Origin: Aptenodytes patagonicus
Lineage: Eukaryota; Chordata; Aves; Sphenisciformes; Spheniscidae
Reading direction: 5' to 3'
Assembly: GCF_965638725.1 (NCBI RefSeq)
Contig: NC_134961.1
Coordinates: forward strand, 1 to 64,000
DNA length: 64,000 bases
Shown here: positions 26,879 through 43,870 of the stretch, one piece after another
Numbering within the stretch: the stretch's first letter is position 1
How the letters are laid out: every line of letters starts with the position of its first letter
Made by a program: the position numbers and the translations under genes
The notes under the pieces: model-generated
Database searches by the model: none
Seen by the model: the letters and a program-made list of their open reading frames with translations, nothing else
Told to the model about the DNA's origin: nothing

Positions 26879-27953
26879 TATCAACCACTATGGCTGATAC
26901 CAGTAAGTACTACAGAGGAGACGAGACATGGGGTAGATGGCAACAGGCACTCCTCAACTGATGACTTCAGAGGCATTCTGTGTCCTTAATGCTTGGACAA
27001 TAGATGTGATGGCCATGGCAATGACAGCTGTTCTGTACTGGACACAGGGTATGTCTGCACTGGAAAGCAGGCTGTCACTACAACAGGCACAGAGACGTTC
27101 AAAACACTTGACACAGCTGGTGCTAATATACTAATAACTTTGAAGCTGTATTTGTGCAGGCAATGGCATTTCAAATCCTTCTACAGAACTGTTATCAAAA
27201 GCCATCAAATAATTTCTGTAACACTTTCTAGAGAAACTAATTGGAGAAAGCATCATGCTCAGGAGAAAAAAACAATCATGAATATACCAGCTTGGCTGAG
27301 AATTTGTAATGTATTTAGGGAGCTATTCTGAGTAATTTACAATGAATGACTGGGACTCTTCAGACTATAAATACAATCTACTCTTTCTCCTTGGGAAAAA
27401 AAGAGGTTGTCTTTTTAATTATCACTTTGTAAGAGAAAAGACCAACCAGAAAGACAGTGGGAGGAATAACGTCAACATGTTTTCCCCCTTGTTACACTTA
27501 CCATGATTTTGGATTTGCCTGAGGAGCAACAAGCAGCTAATTCTGAGACACATATGCATCATCTCTAAAGCTGCTTAAAAGGCCAGTGGGGATGCAATGA
27601 GCCTATTATTCCAAAAGCTATCTATGAACCTGTACAATTAACACCAGTGTTCAGTTTATCTTCAGTCAGTTTCTTTCCTGAGGACTTCTGTGTATGTGTT
27701 GGTATAAGCTATCACTACATGCCACATATGTCTTTGATTTACAGCATCCACTTTCAGATTTAGATACAGAATAAAAATCCACCGGAGTATGATATTCCTG
27801 TTTTGCCTTCCTATGGTGGAAAAAGTAGAACTAAATATATAAAAGAGGTGTGAGTCTCCCCACTTTTCCCATTTTAGGTCTATAACAATGTTCATTATCC
27901 ATACTGTCTCTGTAGAAAGTGAGCAGAAGAAAACTGTAGAAGAGAGAACTAAC

Positions 27954-28042
27954 CTGGATCAGCCACAGCCTGCTTCTTTTTGCTGTTTGTGACAATCTCA
28001 TTTTCATTCATCATTCGTACATCCTGATCTCCCACATGATTG
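27954..28042 (-). CDS. KATNIP exon, near C terminus
   Basis: The acceptor GTCTTTTCAG opens the exon and the donor CCAG|GTTAGT closes it. It completes the Ser codon left by the preceding exon and reads [20 protein letters not shown] then a basic KKKQAVADP. The DQDV.MMNENEI core is characteristic of the KATNIP C terminus. The exon leaves in phase 1, so at least one more coding exon must follow downstream at lower coordinates. Confidence 0.85.
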
Positions 28043-33907
<5,865 letters not shown>

Positions 33908-34047
33908 CAAACCAGGAAGAACTGGTGCAAGCCACATATGTCTGCCATCAGTTGTGTCATTTACTCTGTCAACTAGTTTGTCTGGAGTTCGGATGTCTCC
34001 AGATACATCTTCTAAAATGTTGACACTATCTGGAAAAGCAGCAATAT
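33908..34047 (-). CDS. KATNIP exon: HMWLAP segment of the last DUF4457 repeat
   Basis: The exon follows a long pyrimidine tract (GTTTTTTTTTCAG) and ends CCTGGTTTG|GTACAT. It encodes NIAAFPDSVNILEDVSGDIR then TPDKLVDRVNDTTDGRHMWL and APVLPGL. The VNDTTDGRHMWLAP string corresponds to DGTNxTxxDxHMWLxPF of the other repeats. It enters in phase 1 and leaves in phase 0. The donor lacks the usual +4/+5 AG. Confidence 0.93.
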
Positions 34048-35863
34048 CTGAAAAAAAAACTTTAAGCGGAAATAACTGAAAAGTACATTTCAGAAACACC
34101 ATATTTAAAAGTTCACACTTGCTCTTCCAGATTCCATGAGCGAGTATTCGCCACTACAGCAGCAAAACTTAAAAATACCCCGAGCACTTCACATAGGTAG
34201 ATGAGGAACTTGGGGGCACATTTTTAAAAGCAGGACAACCCTTACAGATTCTGGCATTCAACATTATTTTTAAAATAGCAATAAATGAACTAGCTGCATT
34301 TAATTTGTTTTCAAGTATGTATTTATGACTTCATCAATAAAGTTCCCTTATCAGGAATAGGCACTTCCCAGCTTTTTTTGTGACAAAGCCCCATTTTTTA
34401 GCATGAACTTGTGAAAACTCCTCATATGAAACATATCTCAAGAAAAGTATCCTTGCAGGAGGTAGTCACCAGTCAGACTAGGTTTTGCGGGAGTTCCTCA
34501 AGCTTTGCGATAAAAATCAGTAACTGTCTAATAAGGCCTTCTTTCAGTTCTTTAAATGTAACCAGATTTTCTCTGTAAGAGAACATTTATGTTAAAAACA
34601 TATGTATGTTAAAGACATGCAAAGAAATGTGGATGGATGGCACTGTCTTCAGAATTATAAATCCCTAGCAATCCGGTTTGAGGGATATTAATTTCCCCTT
34701 GTCCTGCTTTATAAAAGGCCTGAGTCTGTAAGTATTTATAAAGAATTTAAGGAATAACACAGCAACGCCTCAACTGTTTAAGAAGAGCTTGCTCTGGACT
34801 CAGTACTGAATTATCGCATTTAGACACTGCACTAAGACAAATACGGTCTTTTGGGGATCCTAATATATCCAAGCAACACTACTGTACAGGCAGAAACAGG
34901 CGATCATTCAAAATGAGCTGAGGTATCTTTACCTGGCATTGTATTGTACTGTAAAGACATACCGTTTAAAAGCTAAGTTAAAGATCCCCTGTTCTTAAAA
35001 ACAATTTGTTACCACTTTTCAATTTCAAAATGCTTCTTCTCCATTACAGATGTTTCAAGTTCATCATGTATCATACAAGATACAAATAAAAACAGCACTC
35101 AGGAAAAAGCCTTTATTACCTTTTTCATTGTATCCTCTATTTATTAGGCAATGAGGATCCTTAGAGACATACAATTCATGCAGCATCCACGCTTTTTATC
35201 CATTCTAGTTGGCTATGAAACTGTTTTTTCCATGTAACTGAACTACATGAATTATATGTTGGGGTATGAAGCTTTCAGCTCTTAAGAGACTTTAGCTGAT
35301 ACAGAGCACTGAAGTGTAACCTTGATGACTATGAATCTTTCAAACATGTCCTTCATTCCCTCTGTTGGTTACCCAGGGAACACTGAATCAAACTGAAAGT
35401 CTCAGCCCTTATCTTCACGACTGGATCGGGCGTCTAGAATAGCCTAAGGCTCCAGAACAAGAGTTATGAAAAATTTCTTTCTTGTGGCACAATGAAAGAT
35501 TCCATAACAAAGAACTGAGCTCAACCTTTTCTTATGAATTTATAGCTCATCAAACTTTCTGGTCCTTCCACACCATAGAAGAAATAAATGTTGATAGCAA
35601 AAACCACCATATCCTTCTTAAGCCTTCCCTCCTGCTTTGTTGGTGTATCCCATTCAGAGAAGAAATGTTCTGAAAGTATATAAAATACATTAAAACATAT
35701 GGAAACAAGATCATCACGCAAATATAGAGAAATACAAGGAGAGCAATCACATGGGATAAACTGACAATTTGGAAGAAGTAGCAAGTGATGCCATATGATA
35801 ATTTGCCAGAGAGCAAACTATGTATCTGAAAGGGATAGAGGCGCTTGGTCTGTAGAAGGATAC
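34048..35863 (-). other. KATNIP intron, 1.8 kb
   Basis: AT-rich unique sequence. It starts with the unusual donor GTATCC. Antisense and same-strand open frames overlapping 35482-35784 read through into intron and lack features. Confidence 0.7.
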
Positions 35864-35974
35864 TGTTTTCAGTTAGCAAGATTTGGTCTCCATGTTCATT
35901 GAACAACTCAAGTCCATTCAAACCAATGTAGTAGGGATCACCCCAACTTGTCAGAAGCTGAAACTGGAAAACAA
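35864..35974 (-). CDS. KATNIP exon: TSWGDPYYIGL start of the last DUF4457 repeat
   Basis: The exon is 111 bp, phase 1 at both ends. The acceptor is GCTTTTTAG; it then reads VFQFQLLTSWGDPYYIGLNG and LELFNEHGDQILLTEN. A nearer acceptor, TTTTCCAG at 35964, would break the frame with the preceding exon, while this one restores the conserved PCGFxFQFQLL order. The donor is A|GTATCC, weak at +4 to +6. Because the length is a multiple of three, skipping would delete 37 residues in frame. Confidence 0.87.
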
Positions 35975-37151
35975 CTAAAAAGCAAAAAGCTATTAAGGAA
36001 AATTTTGATACTGATACTTTGTCCTAACAGACTATTTAATTTGCAGTTTCAAAAACTATTGTGCAGCCCACATCTCGATATCAGACACTTTTATTTGCAC
36101 TTTAGGAAAGTGAAAAAAAAATCTGTTTTTCACTTCTGACTTCCCTATGTCTTAAACCTCTCTGTCTTTTATTAAGACAAGAAGTCTGCCTTTTCTGTCA
36201 CTGATAATACACACACAAATTAACTTCTGCAGGTGGCACAACTAGGCAAAAGTCTATCTATATATATTTACATGTATACATTTTCACATATATATATGTT
36301 CATATATGTTCTTTGATCACATGAAGAACTACTGAATGTTTTTAGTGTGTGTCTTACCTTCTCGTACACTGCGACTTATTAACACCACAGCTCCTGTTTG
36401 GAGCCTTTACTGCCTTCCTATGTTTTCTGAATATGCCTTTGCCTGGTTTTGAATTACACGGGTGATAACTGGCCAGCAAATATGCCCCTAAACTGAATGG
36501 CAGAAAAATGTAATGATGGAGTCTGTGCTGTCCATTTCTCTAATGGAGCACTCATTTGTATCTCTTTGCTCTACCCAGACACTGATTTTCATGAAACCGG
36601 AAGGAACTTAGTATTGCTGAGACCTCATTGTCCCCAAACTTGGTTAGAATAGCCTAATGGATTTAAAAGGCCCATCAAATAGATGGATGGCATGACGGTA
36701 AAGGCTGCGCTAATCTAGGAAAACTTAAGCTTTAAAAGCCACAAACATTAAGAAAAATGGCAAGGATATTACACAGTTCTGGTCAACCTTAATAAAGATA
36801 TAAAATGAGACAAACATTCAAAGATATGCAAAAATGCGAAGACTACTTCTAGCTTTGATAGGCTGGCTGGATACTGTGCTAATGGACCTCTAGCTCCAGC
36901 TTGGGTAGATTATAAAATGCAGGAGAAAAAGCTACCAGAGTATCTGAAAACAGGTCATACATTCACATATTACATTCCATTTATTTATTCTTAATTCATA
37001 CTTAATGGAAGCCTTTCTCATATTCTTGGTATCTTGTTAATTTCTTAAAGCACCAGAAATTGTTGGATTCAAAAAGGTCAGGACTCATAACCATAGTATA
37101 TAACTCTAGAATATTCTATATGACAAGTAAGAAAATGACAGAGAAGGATAC
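35975..37151 (-). other. KATNIP intron, 1.2 kb
   Basis: Begins with a GTATCC donor and ends in CTTTTTAG. An alternating AT-rich patch (TATATA/CATATA) lies at 36257-36310. No mobile element identified. Confidence 0.7.
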
Positions 37152-37216
37152 AACCACATGGCATTAATGGTGCTTCGTAGTCCATACTAGCTTGTTCCAT
37201 TCTCTTTGAACCAGTC
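37152..37216 (-). CDS. KATNIP exon: linker between DUF4457 repeats
   Basis: A 65 bp exon after TTTTTTTGGCAG, reading TGSKRMEQASMDYEAPLMPC then Gly and a split Phe codon. The ASMDYEAPLMPCG string is strongly conserved in the family. The donor GGTT|GTATCC was chosen because it gives PCGFVFQFQLL with the next exon; the alternative G|GTTGTA shortens the conserved string by one residue. Confidence 0.85.
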
Positions 37217-37537
37217 CTGCCAAAAAAATCAAGACAAAATAGTTTCTTTATGTATCCTTGGCTCATTCAGAAAAGAAGAGAACAAAACCAAAGAACTAAG
37301 CCTCCACAAACACCACCCCCTGACCCCTCTGCCTGCAATTATGGACTAGATGGTCCTCTGATCTCAATAAAATCTGGTTAACAGTATATAGTTAAAACCC
37401 AATGAAACATTTTGCTCTAAATACTTCATATTTTCACCCAGGTGCCTAATATAATTGGCTTCAACAGAGAATATGAAAAAATACTGAACAGTTAAGAGAA
37501 GTTGCGTGGTTCAGATAGCAAAAACATCCTACTTTAC
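37217..37537 (-). other. KATNIP intron, 0.32 kb
   Basis: Short intron with donor GTAAAG. A stretch at 37325-37385 (GGACTAGATGGTCCTCTGAT) faintly resembles a CR1 tail but is too short to call. Confidence 0.75.
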
Positions 37538-37695
37538 CTCCTTTGTACTTTATTAATCAGCTGGGGCTGCAGATAGTCAAGAAAGAGAATTTCTTGGGCA
37601 AAGTCAAAATGGCAGTTGCCTGGTCCCTTGCGGATAAGAAAGCCCTCTGGAGGGGAGATGCTGTGACCATCCAGCAACACATGGACTATCTTAGC
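37538..37695 (-). CDS. KATNIP exon: end of the third DUF4457 repeat
   Basis: The exon enters in phase 0 and encodes AKIVHVLLDGHSISPPEGFL then IRKGPGNCHFDFAQEILFLD and YLQPQLINKVQRR. RKGPGNCHFDFAQEI is a diagnostic KATNIP segment. The acceptor TTTTAATCAAG is poor in pyrimidines because a pentanucleotide repeat fills the region upstream. The donor is GAG|GTAAAG, phase 2. Confidence 0.93.
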
Positions 37696-37702
37696 CTTGA
37701 TT

Positions 37703-37753
37703 AAAATAACATAACATAACATCACATGACATGACATGACATAAAATAAAATA
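37703..37753. repeat. Pentanucleotide microsatellite (ATAAC/ATGAC) beside a splice acceptor
   Basis: Tandem ATAAC units pass into ATGAC units and then ATAAA units. On the gene's strand this is GTCAT/GTTAT, ending only about 6 bases from the acceptor at 37696. Confidence 0.93.
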
Positions 37754-38019
37754 GATCCAAAACAATTGCATTCACTTCAGAGGCTGAAACAATTTCAATA
37801 ATTTTGTTATATTTATTTCATTCCTCTATAGCATGACATCCTTTGGCGAAAGAAAGCCTAAACCAGCAGATACCAGTTGCAACCCATAGTGTGCAATTCA
37901 GAGCATCGTAGCTGACATTGATGGGGATGGGAGAGGTGAGGATTTGAGGGAAAAAAAGAAAGAAGAAATGTATTGAAGAGATCCTTCAATTACTGCATCT
38001 CACTATATCTCAGCAAACT

Positions 38020-38187
38020 GAAGCTTCCTTTCTTCACTGAAAGGGTAGTCAAGCACTGGAACAGGCTGCCCAGGAAAGTGGCTGAGTCACCATCCCTGGA
38101 GGTAGCAGTGGACTTGGCAGTGTTAGGTTTACGGTTGGACTCAATGATCTTAAAGGTCTTTTCCAACCTAAATGATTCTATGATTCC
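38020..38187 (+). repeat. CR1 LINE 3' end
   Basis: TCACTGAAAGGGTAGTCAAG, then ACTGGAACAGGCTGCCCAGG, CACCATCCCTGGAGG, GATCTTAAAGGTCTTTTCCA and a terminal AATGATTCTATGATTC. This is a complete, well-preserved 3' end of one CR1. A second, longer CR1 starts right after it in the same orientation. Confidence 0.9.
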
Positions 38188-38229
38188 TGAGCCTGCAGCA
38201 ATACATACACACGTCAACAGACTGGAGAG

Positions 38230-38389
38230 ACTCGGCTTTCAAGTCAGCCAGGGGTTCGGCTACTTAGACCATGGGACTCGCTTTGAGAAACCTGGTCTAC
38301 TGGGGGCTGACAGGGTCCATCTGTCAGAGAAGGGGAAGAGCATCTTTGGTCATAGGCTTGCCAAGCTGGTGAAGAGGGCTTTAAACTAG
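38230..38389 (+). pseudogene. CR1 ORF1 C-terminal fragment (esterase-like)
   Basis: The frame reads LGFQVSQGFGYLDHGTRFEK then PGLLGADRVHLSEKGKSIFG and HRLAKLVKRALN, stop at 38387-38389. The DRVHLSEKGK string fits the C-terminal Asp-x-x-His block of the SGNH-type esterase domain in CR1 ORF1. Only the last roughly 50 residues remain. The open frame continues upstream into the preceding CR1 tail by chance. Confidence 0.75.
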
Positions 38390-38554
38390 AGATGCTGGGG
38401 GAGGGGAACCTCAATCCATCCCACTCCTACCGGTTTGATGCCAGGGCCAGCAATAGATGCCCAGAGCCTGGAGAAGGATCACAGGTCAGCAGGAGAGCGC
38501 CTCAAGAGCAGCACAAAGGAACTCCAGCCACTCCAGCCAGTAAGTCAGCTTCAT

Positions 38555-41062
38555 CGGGGGCCCAACTTAAATGCCTCTCTGCAAACGCACGTAGCATGGG
38601 GAATAAACAAGAGGAGTTAGAGACGTGCACACGCCTGCAAGGGCTACGACCTTATTGGCATCACGGAGACGTGGTGGGATGGCTCCTATGACTGGAGTGT
38701 TGGGATGGAGGGATACAGGCTCTTTAGGAGGGACAGGCAGGAGAGACGAGGAGGGGGTGTCACCCTCCATGTCAATGACCAGCTGGAATGCATGGAGCTC
38801 TGCCTGGGGATGGATGAGGAGCTGACCGAGAGCTTGTGGGTCAGGATTAAAGGGAAGGCAGGGACAGGTGACATTATGGTGGGGGTCTGCTACAGGCCAC
38901 CTGATCAGGAAGACAGAGCGGATGAGGCCCTCTATAAACAGATAGGAGCAGCCTCACGCTCACAAGCCCTGGTCCTCATGGGGAATTTCAACCACCCCGA
39001 TATCTGTTGGAGGGACAACACAGCAGGGCATAAGCAATCTGGGAGGTTCCTGGAATGTGTTGATGATAGCTTCCTTCTCCAAGTGGTAGAGGAGCCAACA
39101 AGGAGAGGTACTACGCTGGACCTTGTTCTCACCAACAAGGAGGGGCTGGTGGGGAATGTGAAGCTTGAGGGCAACCTTAGCTGCAGTGACCATGAAATGG
39201 TGGAGTTCAAGATCCTTAGGGCACCAAGAAGGGCGCACAGCTAGCTCAGTACCCTGGACTTCAGGAGAGCAGACTTTGGCCTCTTCAGGGATCTGCTTGG
39301 CAGAGTGCCATGGGACAAAGCCCTGGAGGGAAGAGGACCCCAAGAAAGCTGGGTAATATTCAAGGATCACCTCCTCCAAGCTCAGGAGCGATGCATCCCA
39401 ACAAAGAGGAAGTCAGGCAAAAAGGCCAGTAGGCCTGCATGGATGAACAAGGAGCTCCCGGACAAACTCAGACACAAAAAGGAAGCCTAGAGAGGGTGGA
39501 AGCAGGGACAGGTAGCCTGGGAGGAATACAGAGAAATTGTCCGAGCAGCCAGGGATCAGGTTAGGAAAGCTAAAGCCCCGATAGAATTAAATCTGGCCAG
39601 GGACATCAAGGCAACAAGAAAAGCTTCTATAGGTATGTTGGGGATAAAAGGAAAACTAGGGAAAATGTGGGCCCTCTCTGGAAGGAAACGGAAGATCTGG
39701 TTACCCGGGATATGGAGAAGGCGGAGGTACTCAATGACTTTTTTGCCTTGGTCTTCACCGGCAAGTGCTCGAGCCTCACCGCCCAAGTCACAGAAGGCAA
39801 AGGCAGGGACTGGGAGAATGAAGAACTGCCCACTGTAGAAGAAGATCAGGTTCGAAACCATCTAAGGAACCTGAAGGTGCACAAGTCCATGGGAACTGAT
39901 GAGATGCATCCATGGGTCCTAAGAGAACCGGCAGAGGAAGTTGCTAAACCACTATCTATCATATTTGAGAAGTCGTGGCAGTCCGGTAAAGTTCCCACTG
40001 ACTGGAAAAGGGGAAACATAACCCCCATTTTTAAAAAGGGAAAAAAGGAAGACCCGGGGAACTACAGGCCAGTCAGTCTCACCTCGGTGCATGGCAAGAT
40101 CACGGAGCAGATCCTCCTGGAAACTATGCTAAAGCACATGGAAAATAAGGAGGTGATAGGGTGACAGCCAACATGGCTTCACTAAGGGCAAATCGTGCCT
40201 GACAAATTTGGTGGCCTTCTACAACAGGGTTACAGCATTGGTGGATAAGGGAAGAGCAACTGACATCATCTACCTGGACTTGTGCAAAGCATTTGACATC
40301 GTCCCATGCGACATCCTTGTCTCTAAATTGGAGAGACAGGGATTTGATAGATGGACCACTCGGTGGATAAGGACTTGGCTGGATGGTCACACTCAAAGAG
40401 TTGTAGTCAACGGCTTGATGTCCAAGTGGAGACCAGTGATGAGTGGCGTTCCTCAGGGGTCAGTATTGGGACTGGCGCTGTTTAACACCTTTGTTGGCAA
40501 CATGGACAGTGGGATTGAGTGCACCCTCAGCAAGTTTGCCAATGACACCAAGCTGTGTGGTGTGGCCGACATGCTGGAGGGAAGGGATGCCATCCAGAGG
40601 GACCTTGACAGGCTTGAGAGGTGGTCCTGTGCAAACCTCATGAAGTTCAACAAGGCCAAGTGCAAGGTCCTGCACCTGGGTCGGGGCAATCCCAAGCACA
40701 AATACAGTCTGGGCGGAGAATGGATTGAGAGCAGCCCTGAGGAGAAGGACTTGGGGGTGTTGATTGATGAGAAGCTCAACATGACCCAGCAATGTGCGCT
40801 TGCAGCCTAGAAGGCCAACCGTATCCTGGGCTGCATCAAAAGAAGTGTGACCAGCAGGTTGAGGGAGGTGATTCTCCCCCTCTACTCCACTCTCATGAGA
40901 CCTCACCTGGAGTACTGCATCCAGCTCTGGGGCCCCCAACATAAGAAGGACATGGACCTGTTGGAGCAAGTCCAGAGGAGGGCCACGAAGATTATCAGAG
41001 GGCTGGACAGACTGAGAGATTTGGCATTGTCTTTATCTGAGCATAACGTCATGCTCAGTTGA
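38555..41062 (+). pseudogene. CR1 ORF2 (endonuclease-reverse transcriptase), disrupted
   Basis: The N-terminal endonuclease starts LKCLSANARSMGNKQEELET. After a frame shift near 38640 come YDLIGITETWWDGSYDWSVG, GVTLHVNDQLE, VCYRPPDQ, LMGNFNHPDICW and SCSDHEMVEF. A TAG at 39242 and a stop at 39488 follow, then a shift near 39665 into [20 protein letters not shown]. The reverse transcriptase has [20 protein letters not shown], a shift at about 40160, [13 protein letters not shown] (motif A Asp kept), [10 protein letters not shown] (motif B) and FANDTKL at 40535. In motif C the first catalytic Asp of FADD has become Asn (AAT at 40541-40543). A TAG at 40808 follows, then [20 protein letters not shown]. 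Dead on several counts. Confidence 0.93.
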
Positions 41063-43356
41063 GAAGAGAAGGCTTTGGGGAGACCTTATAGCAGCCTTCC
41101 AGCACCTGAAGGGGCCCTAAAGGAAAGCTAGAGAGGGACTTTTTACAAGGACGTGTAGTGATAACAGCTTTAAACTGAAAGAGGGTAGATTTACATTAGA
41201 TATAAGGAAGAAATTCTTCACTATGAGGGTGGTGAGGCACTGGAACAGGTTGCCCAGAGAAATTGTGGATGCCCCATCCCTGGAAGTGTTCAAGCCAGGC
41301 TTTGAGCAACCTGGTCTAGTGGAAGGTGTCCCTGCCCATGGCAGGGGGGTTGGAACTGAACTAGATGATCTTTAAGGTCCCTTCCAACCCAAACCATTCT
41401 ATGATTCTATGATACGTCACAAAGGTGATTTGAGGAGACAGAGCTATCATGCACCTGAATGCACTGCTAGATCAGGCCTGATTGCTCAGCAATGGCTGAA
41501 GCTAGCCTTTAAGAAATCACATAACCTGGTGCTCTCTCAAGAGCGGACTCTTTTGTGTCTCTTGCATTTATAGAAAGCCCGTATTTTACCAATTCTATTT
41601 ATCTTTGTGGCAGCTGGCACTTGGACTTTTCCAGGATCATGCAAACTCATCTACCAAGCAGTGCTGTATGTAACCTAAGGGCATATGAATAAAGAAGAGG
41701 TATCCCACCACGCAGAAAGAATTGAGCCTTGTACACATCATAGATGCATGCACGCCTTATACAATCTCTGGAGATTAAACTAAAAATTCAGGCAAACTTC
41801 TTCAGATGATGCAGGAGTCCTGGCCCCTTCACCCTCCCCATTAGCACTATCTGGTATCATATGCATGATCCCAGTCACACAACAATTCAATCATGCAGCA
41901 ACAATTATCACTGCATCTTGCCCTGAAATATGTTAAATGTCACTTAACGTTAATCACAAGCAGCATTTATTGCACTGAGTCTTTCACTAACTACTGGTTA
42001 AGGAAGGAGTAATACCTGTAAAATGTAACAAGATGGCTTGTAACTGGCACTATGATTAAAGCTTGCTGATTAATGGACTGAACCAAAATAGATTCATTTA
42101 GTTAATAAAAGAATTTAGTCTAAAGGTAATGTGAGTCAGTTTTCTAATCTTTGGATTTTATACTGACTGATGTATATATGATAATTTGAGATTAACTTAG
42201 TTTTGTATGCAAATATTTAATTTTCATTCTTAGGATTTCTTTTAAAAATATATATGCAATATTTATAGTTAAAATTCCCATTTCAGGTGTCTATCTGAGA
42301 AGAACTTAAAACATTCAGAGTTTTCTGCAAAGCCCACATATTATCAATGACCTGATATTCATAACAGTTTTCATATTTTCCCATTTGTAAATGATTTTTT
42401 ATTCAATTACAATATCAGTAAGTTACATATGCAACACCCCAAAAGCAAGTAATTTTCACGAAGATTTTTTTTTTTTTACACAAACATTTCTTGATTTGAA
42501 AACCTTGGGTATTGTACTAGACTACAGGAGGTGCTCAGTTCATTTCCAAACAGCATGAAGATTAATTAGGAGGGAATGTTTGTGTGAGTACCAAGTATGG
42601 AGAAATAACTATTTCCGGTTTCATCTTTAATAAGCTTGGGAGCAAAGAAAGGAAACATCCTTTTCATATCAGAAACTCTTCTGCATACTACTTTCCAGTT
42701 GAATCAGTCTGCCAGGATAAGGAGAGGAAGTGAAAAATCCACTGAAATACACTTTAGTTTAGGAAACACGTATTGAATGGGCAGTCTAGAGACTTAGAGA
42801 TGAAATCTTACCTATTATACCACAGCTGCTTATATTTATGTGCCCTTTATGTGCCTCATTTCTAAGTAATTTTCATCATCTGAGAAGGCATTCAACCATC
42901 ACACATAACATTTTACAAATCACATAACAAAGCTTTCACAAGGTAATTTTTCAGAGAGCTGGAAATAGCACACAAGCCTTCATTTTGACAGTTCACTGCC
43001 ATTACCCTCTCGTACTAAAGCTGTGAATAGAATCCACCACTCTCCAGCTGCCTAGCAAATCATTGTATCTCATATCCGGGGACTGTTTCTTAGAAGGAAC
43101 AGCAATACTTCAAGAGACAGATGTCACGATGCCCTAGGTTTACAGTCTAAAGCCTCTTTACTGTGGCCCAGCAGATACCTTGCATCTTCAGTTTTCCAAA
43201 TCATTTATTTCATCCTTTTAGAGGACTGCAGGTATGAACTCGTTTTAATTGTACCCACTAACTGTTACGGGACTTAGAGGTGTGCCACCTGCATGCATAC
43301 TTTATCAGACTCACCTCTGTTTTTCTACCTAGCACAGTAAACTGTGAAAATAGCCC

Positions 43357-43376
43357 TTTCTTTCTTTCTTTCTTTC
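43357..43376. repeat. TTTC tetranucleotide microsatellite
   Basis: Five tandem copies of the CTTT unit, ending CTTTCCTGG. Confidence 0.9.
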
Positions 43377-43601
43377 CTGGTTTGGCCTCCAAAGACCAAA
43401 TTCCATGTTAGATTTTAGGGATTTGGCTATTTCTTTCCCTCCTTTAATAACTGAGACACACATACAGGGAGTTGATTTGGTATGAAAATTCACGTTCAAA
43501 CTTTTCTCTCCTGCTCTGCCTTGGAGAAGCTTGGGCTTACAATGGTAGTGAAAAACATTCCACGTCACCGCTTAAAGACAGTTCTTCATATTGCATTTTG
43601 A

Positions 43602-43870
43602 ACACAGAATCACAGAAAGATTTAGGCTGGAAGGGACTTCTGCATGTCTCCAGTCACAGCTCCTGCTCTGAGCGGAGAAGCCTGCAAAGCTAAATCAGGT
43701 TGCTCTGGGCCTTGACAAATACAGTTTTGAAAGTCTCCCATCACTGCATACTGTCCCAGAGCTGTACCACTCTCATAGGGAAGAGTCCTTTCTATATGCC
43801 GAATCCTATCAATTAAGTAACAGATTTTACTAAAAAACCCTGGTTGTTATAGAGGGGATATGTTTAGAAG
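43602..43870 (-). repeat. CR1 LINE 3' end, inverted
   Basis: ACACAGAATCACAGAAAGAT, AGGCTGGAAGGGACTTCTGC, CTCCAGTCACAGCTC and then GGTTGCTCTGGGCCTTGACA follow the reverse complement of a CR1 tail. The 5' boundary is uncertain. Confidence 0.85.

Larger units (their letters stand above)
13589..27953. other. Interval between two convergent genes: 3' UTRs and intergenic repeats
   Basis: The BEN gene's 3' UTR must start at 13589. An AATAAATAAA near 15193 is one possible poly(A) site, but nothing fixes it. The last KATNIP exon and its 3' UTR should also lie in here on the minus strand; I could not locate them. The rest is unique sequence with CR1 tails (listed separately), A- and G-runs and a small hairpin at 25787-25818. 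The longest open frame (159 codons, minus strand, 20565-21044) shows no domain or splice support. Confidence 0.55.
38190..41411 (+). mobile_element. CR1 LINE retrotransposon, 5'-truncated and decayed
   Basis: A 3.2 kb non-LTR element on the plus strand, antisense to KATNIP. It begins inside ORF1 (the end of the esterase-like domain), holds nearly all of ORF2 in broken frames, and ends with a typical CR1 3' region: AACAGGTTGCCCAGAGAAAT, CCCCATCCCTGGAAGTGTTC, CCTTCCAACCCAAACC and ATTCTATGATTCTATGAT at 41398-41411. CR1 moves by target-primed reverse transcription and copies are usually 5'-truncated. At least three frame shifts and three stops show it is inactive. Confidence 0.95.

Noticed and set aside
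27480-27570. Possible KATNIP terminal exon starting after TTTTAAGCAG with phase-compatible ALEMMHM
   Set aside because: Weak acceptor, hydrophobic low-quality continuation and no family match.
1-27953. GSG1L exons, expected from human synteny
   Set aside because: No open frame shows its four-helix claudin-like pattern or conserved cytoplasmic tail.
37320-37385. CR1-like text in the short KATNIP intron
   Set aside because: Only about 25 bases resemble the CR1 tail; too short and diverged to call.
37973-38389. 138-codon frame read as one gene
   Set aside because: It joins a CR1 3' end to the ORF1 tail of a second CR1; the continuity is accidental.
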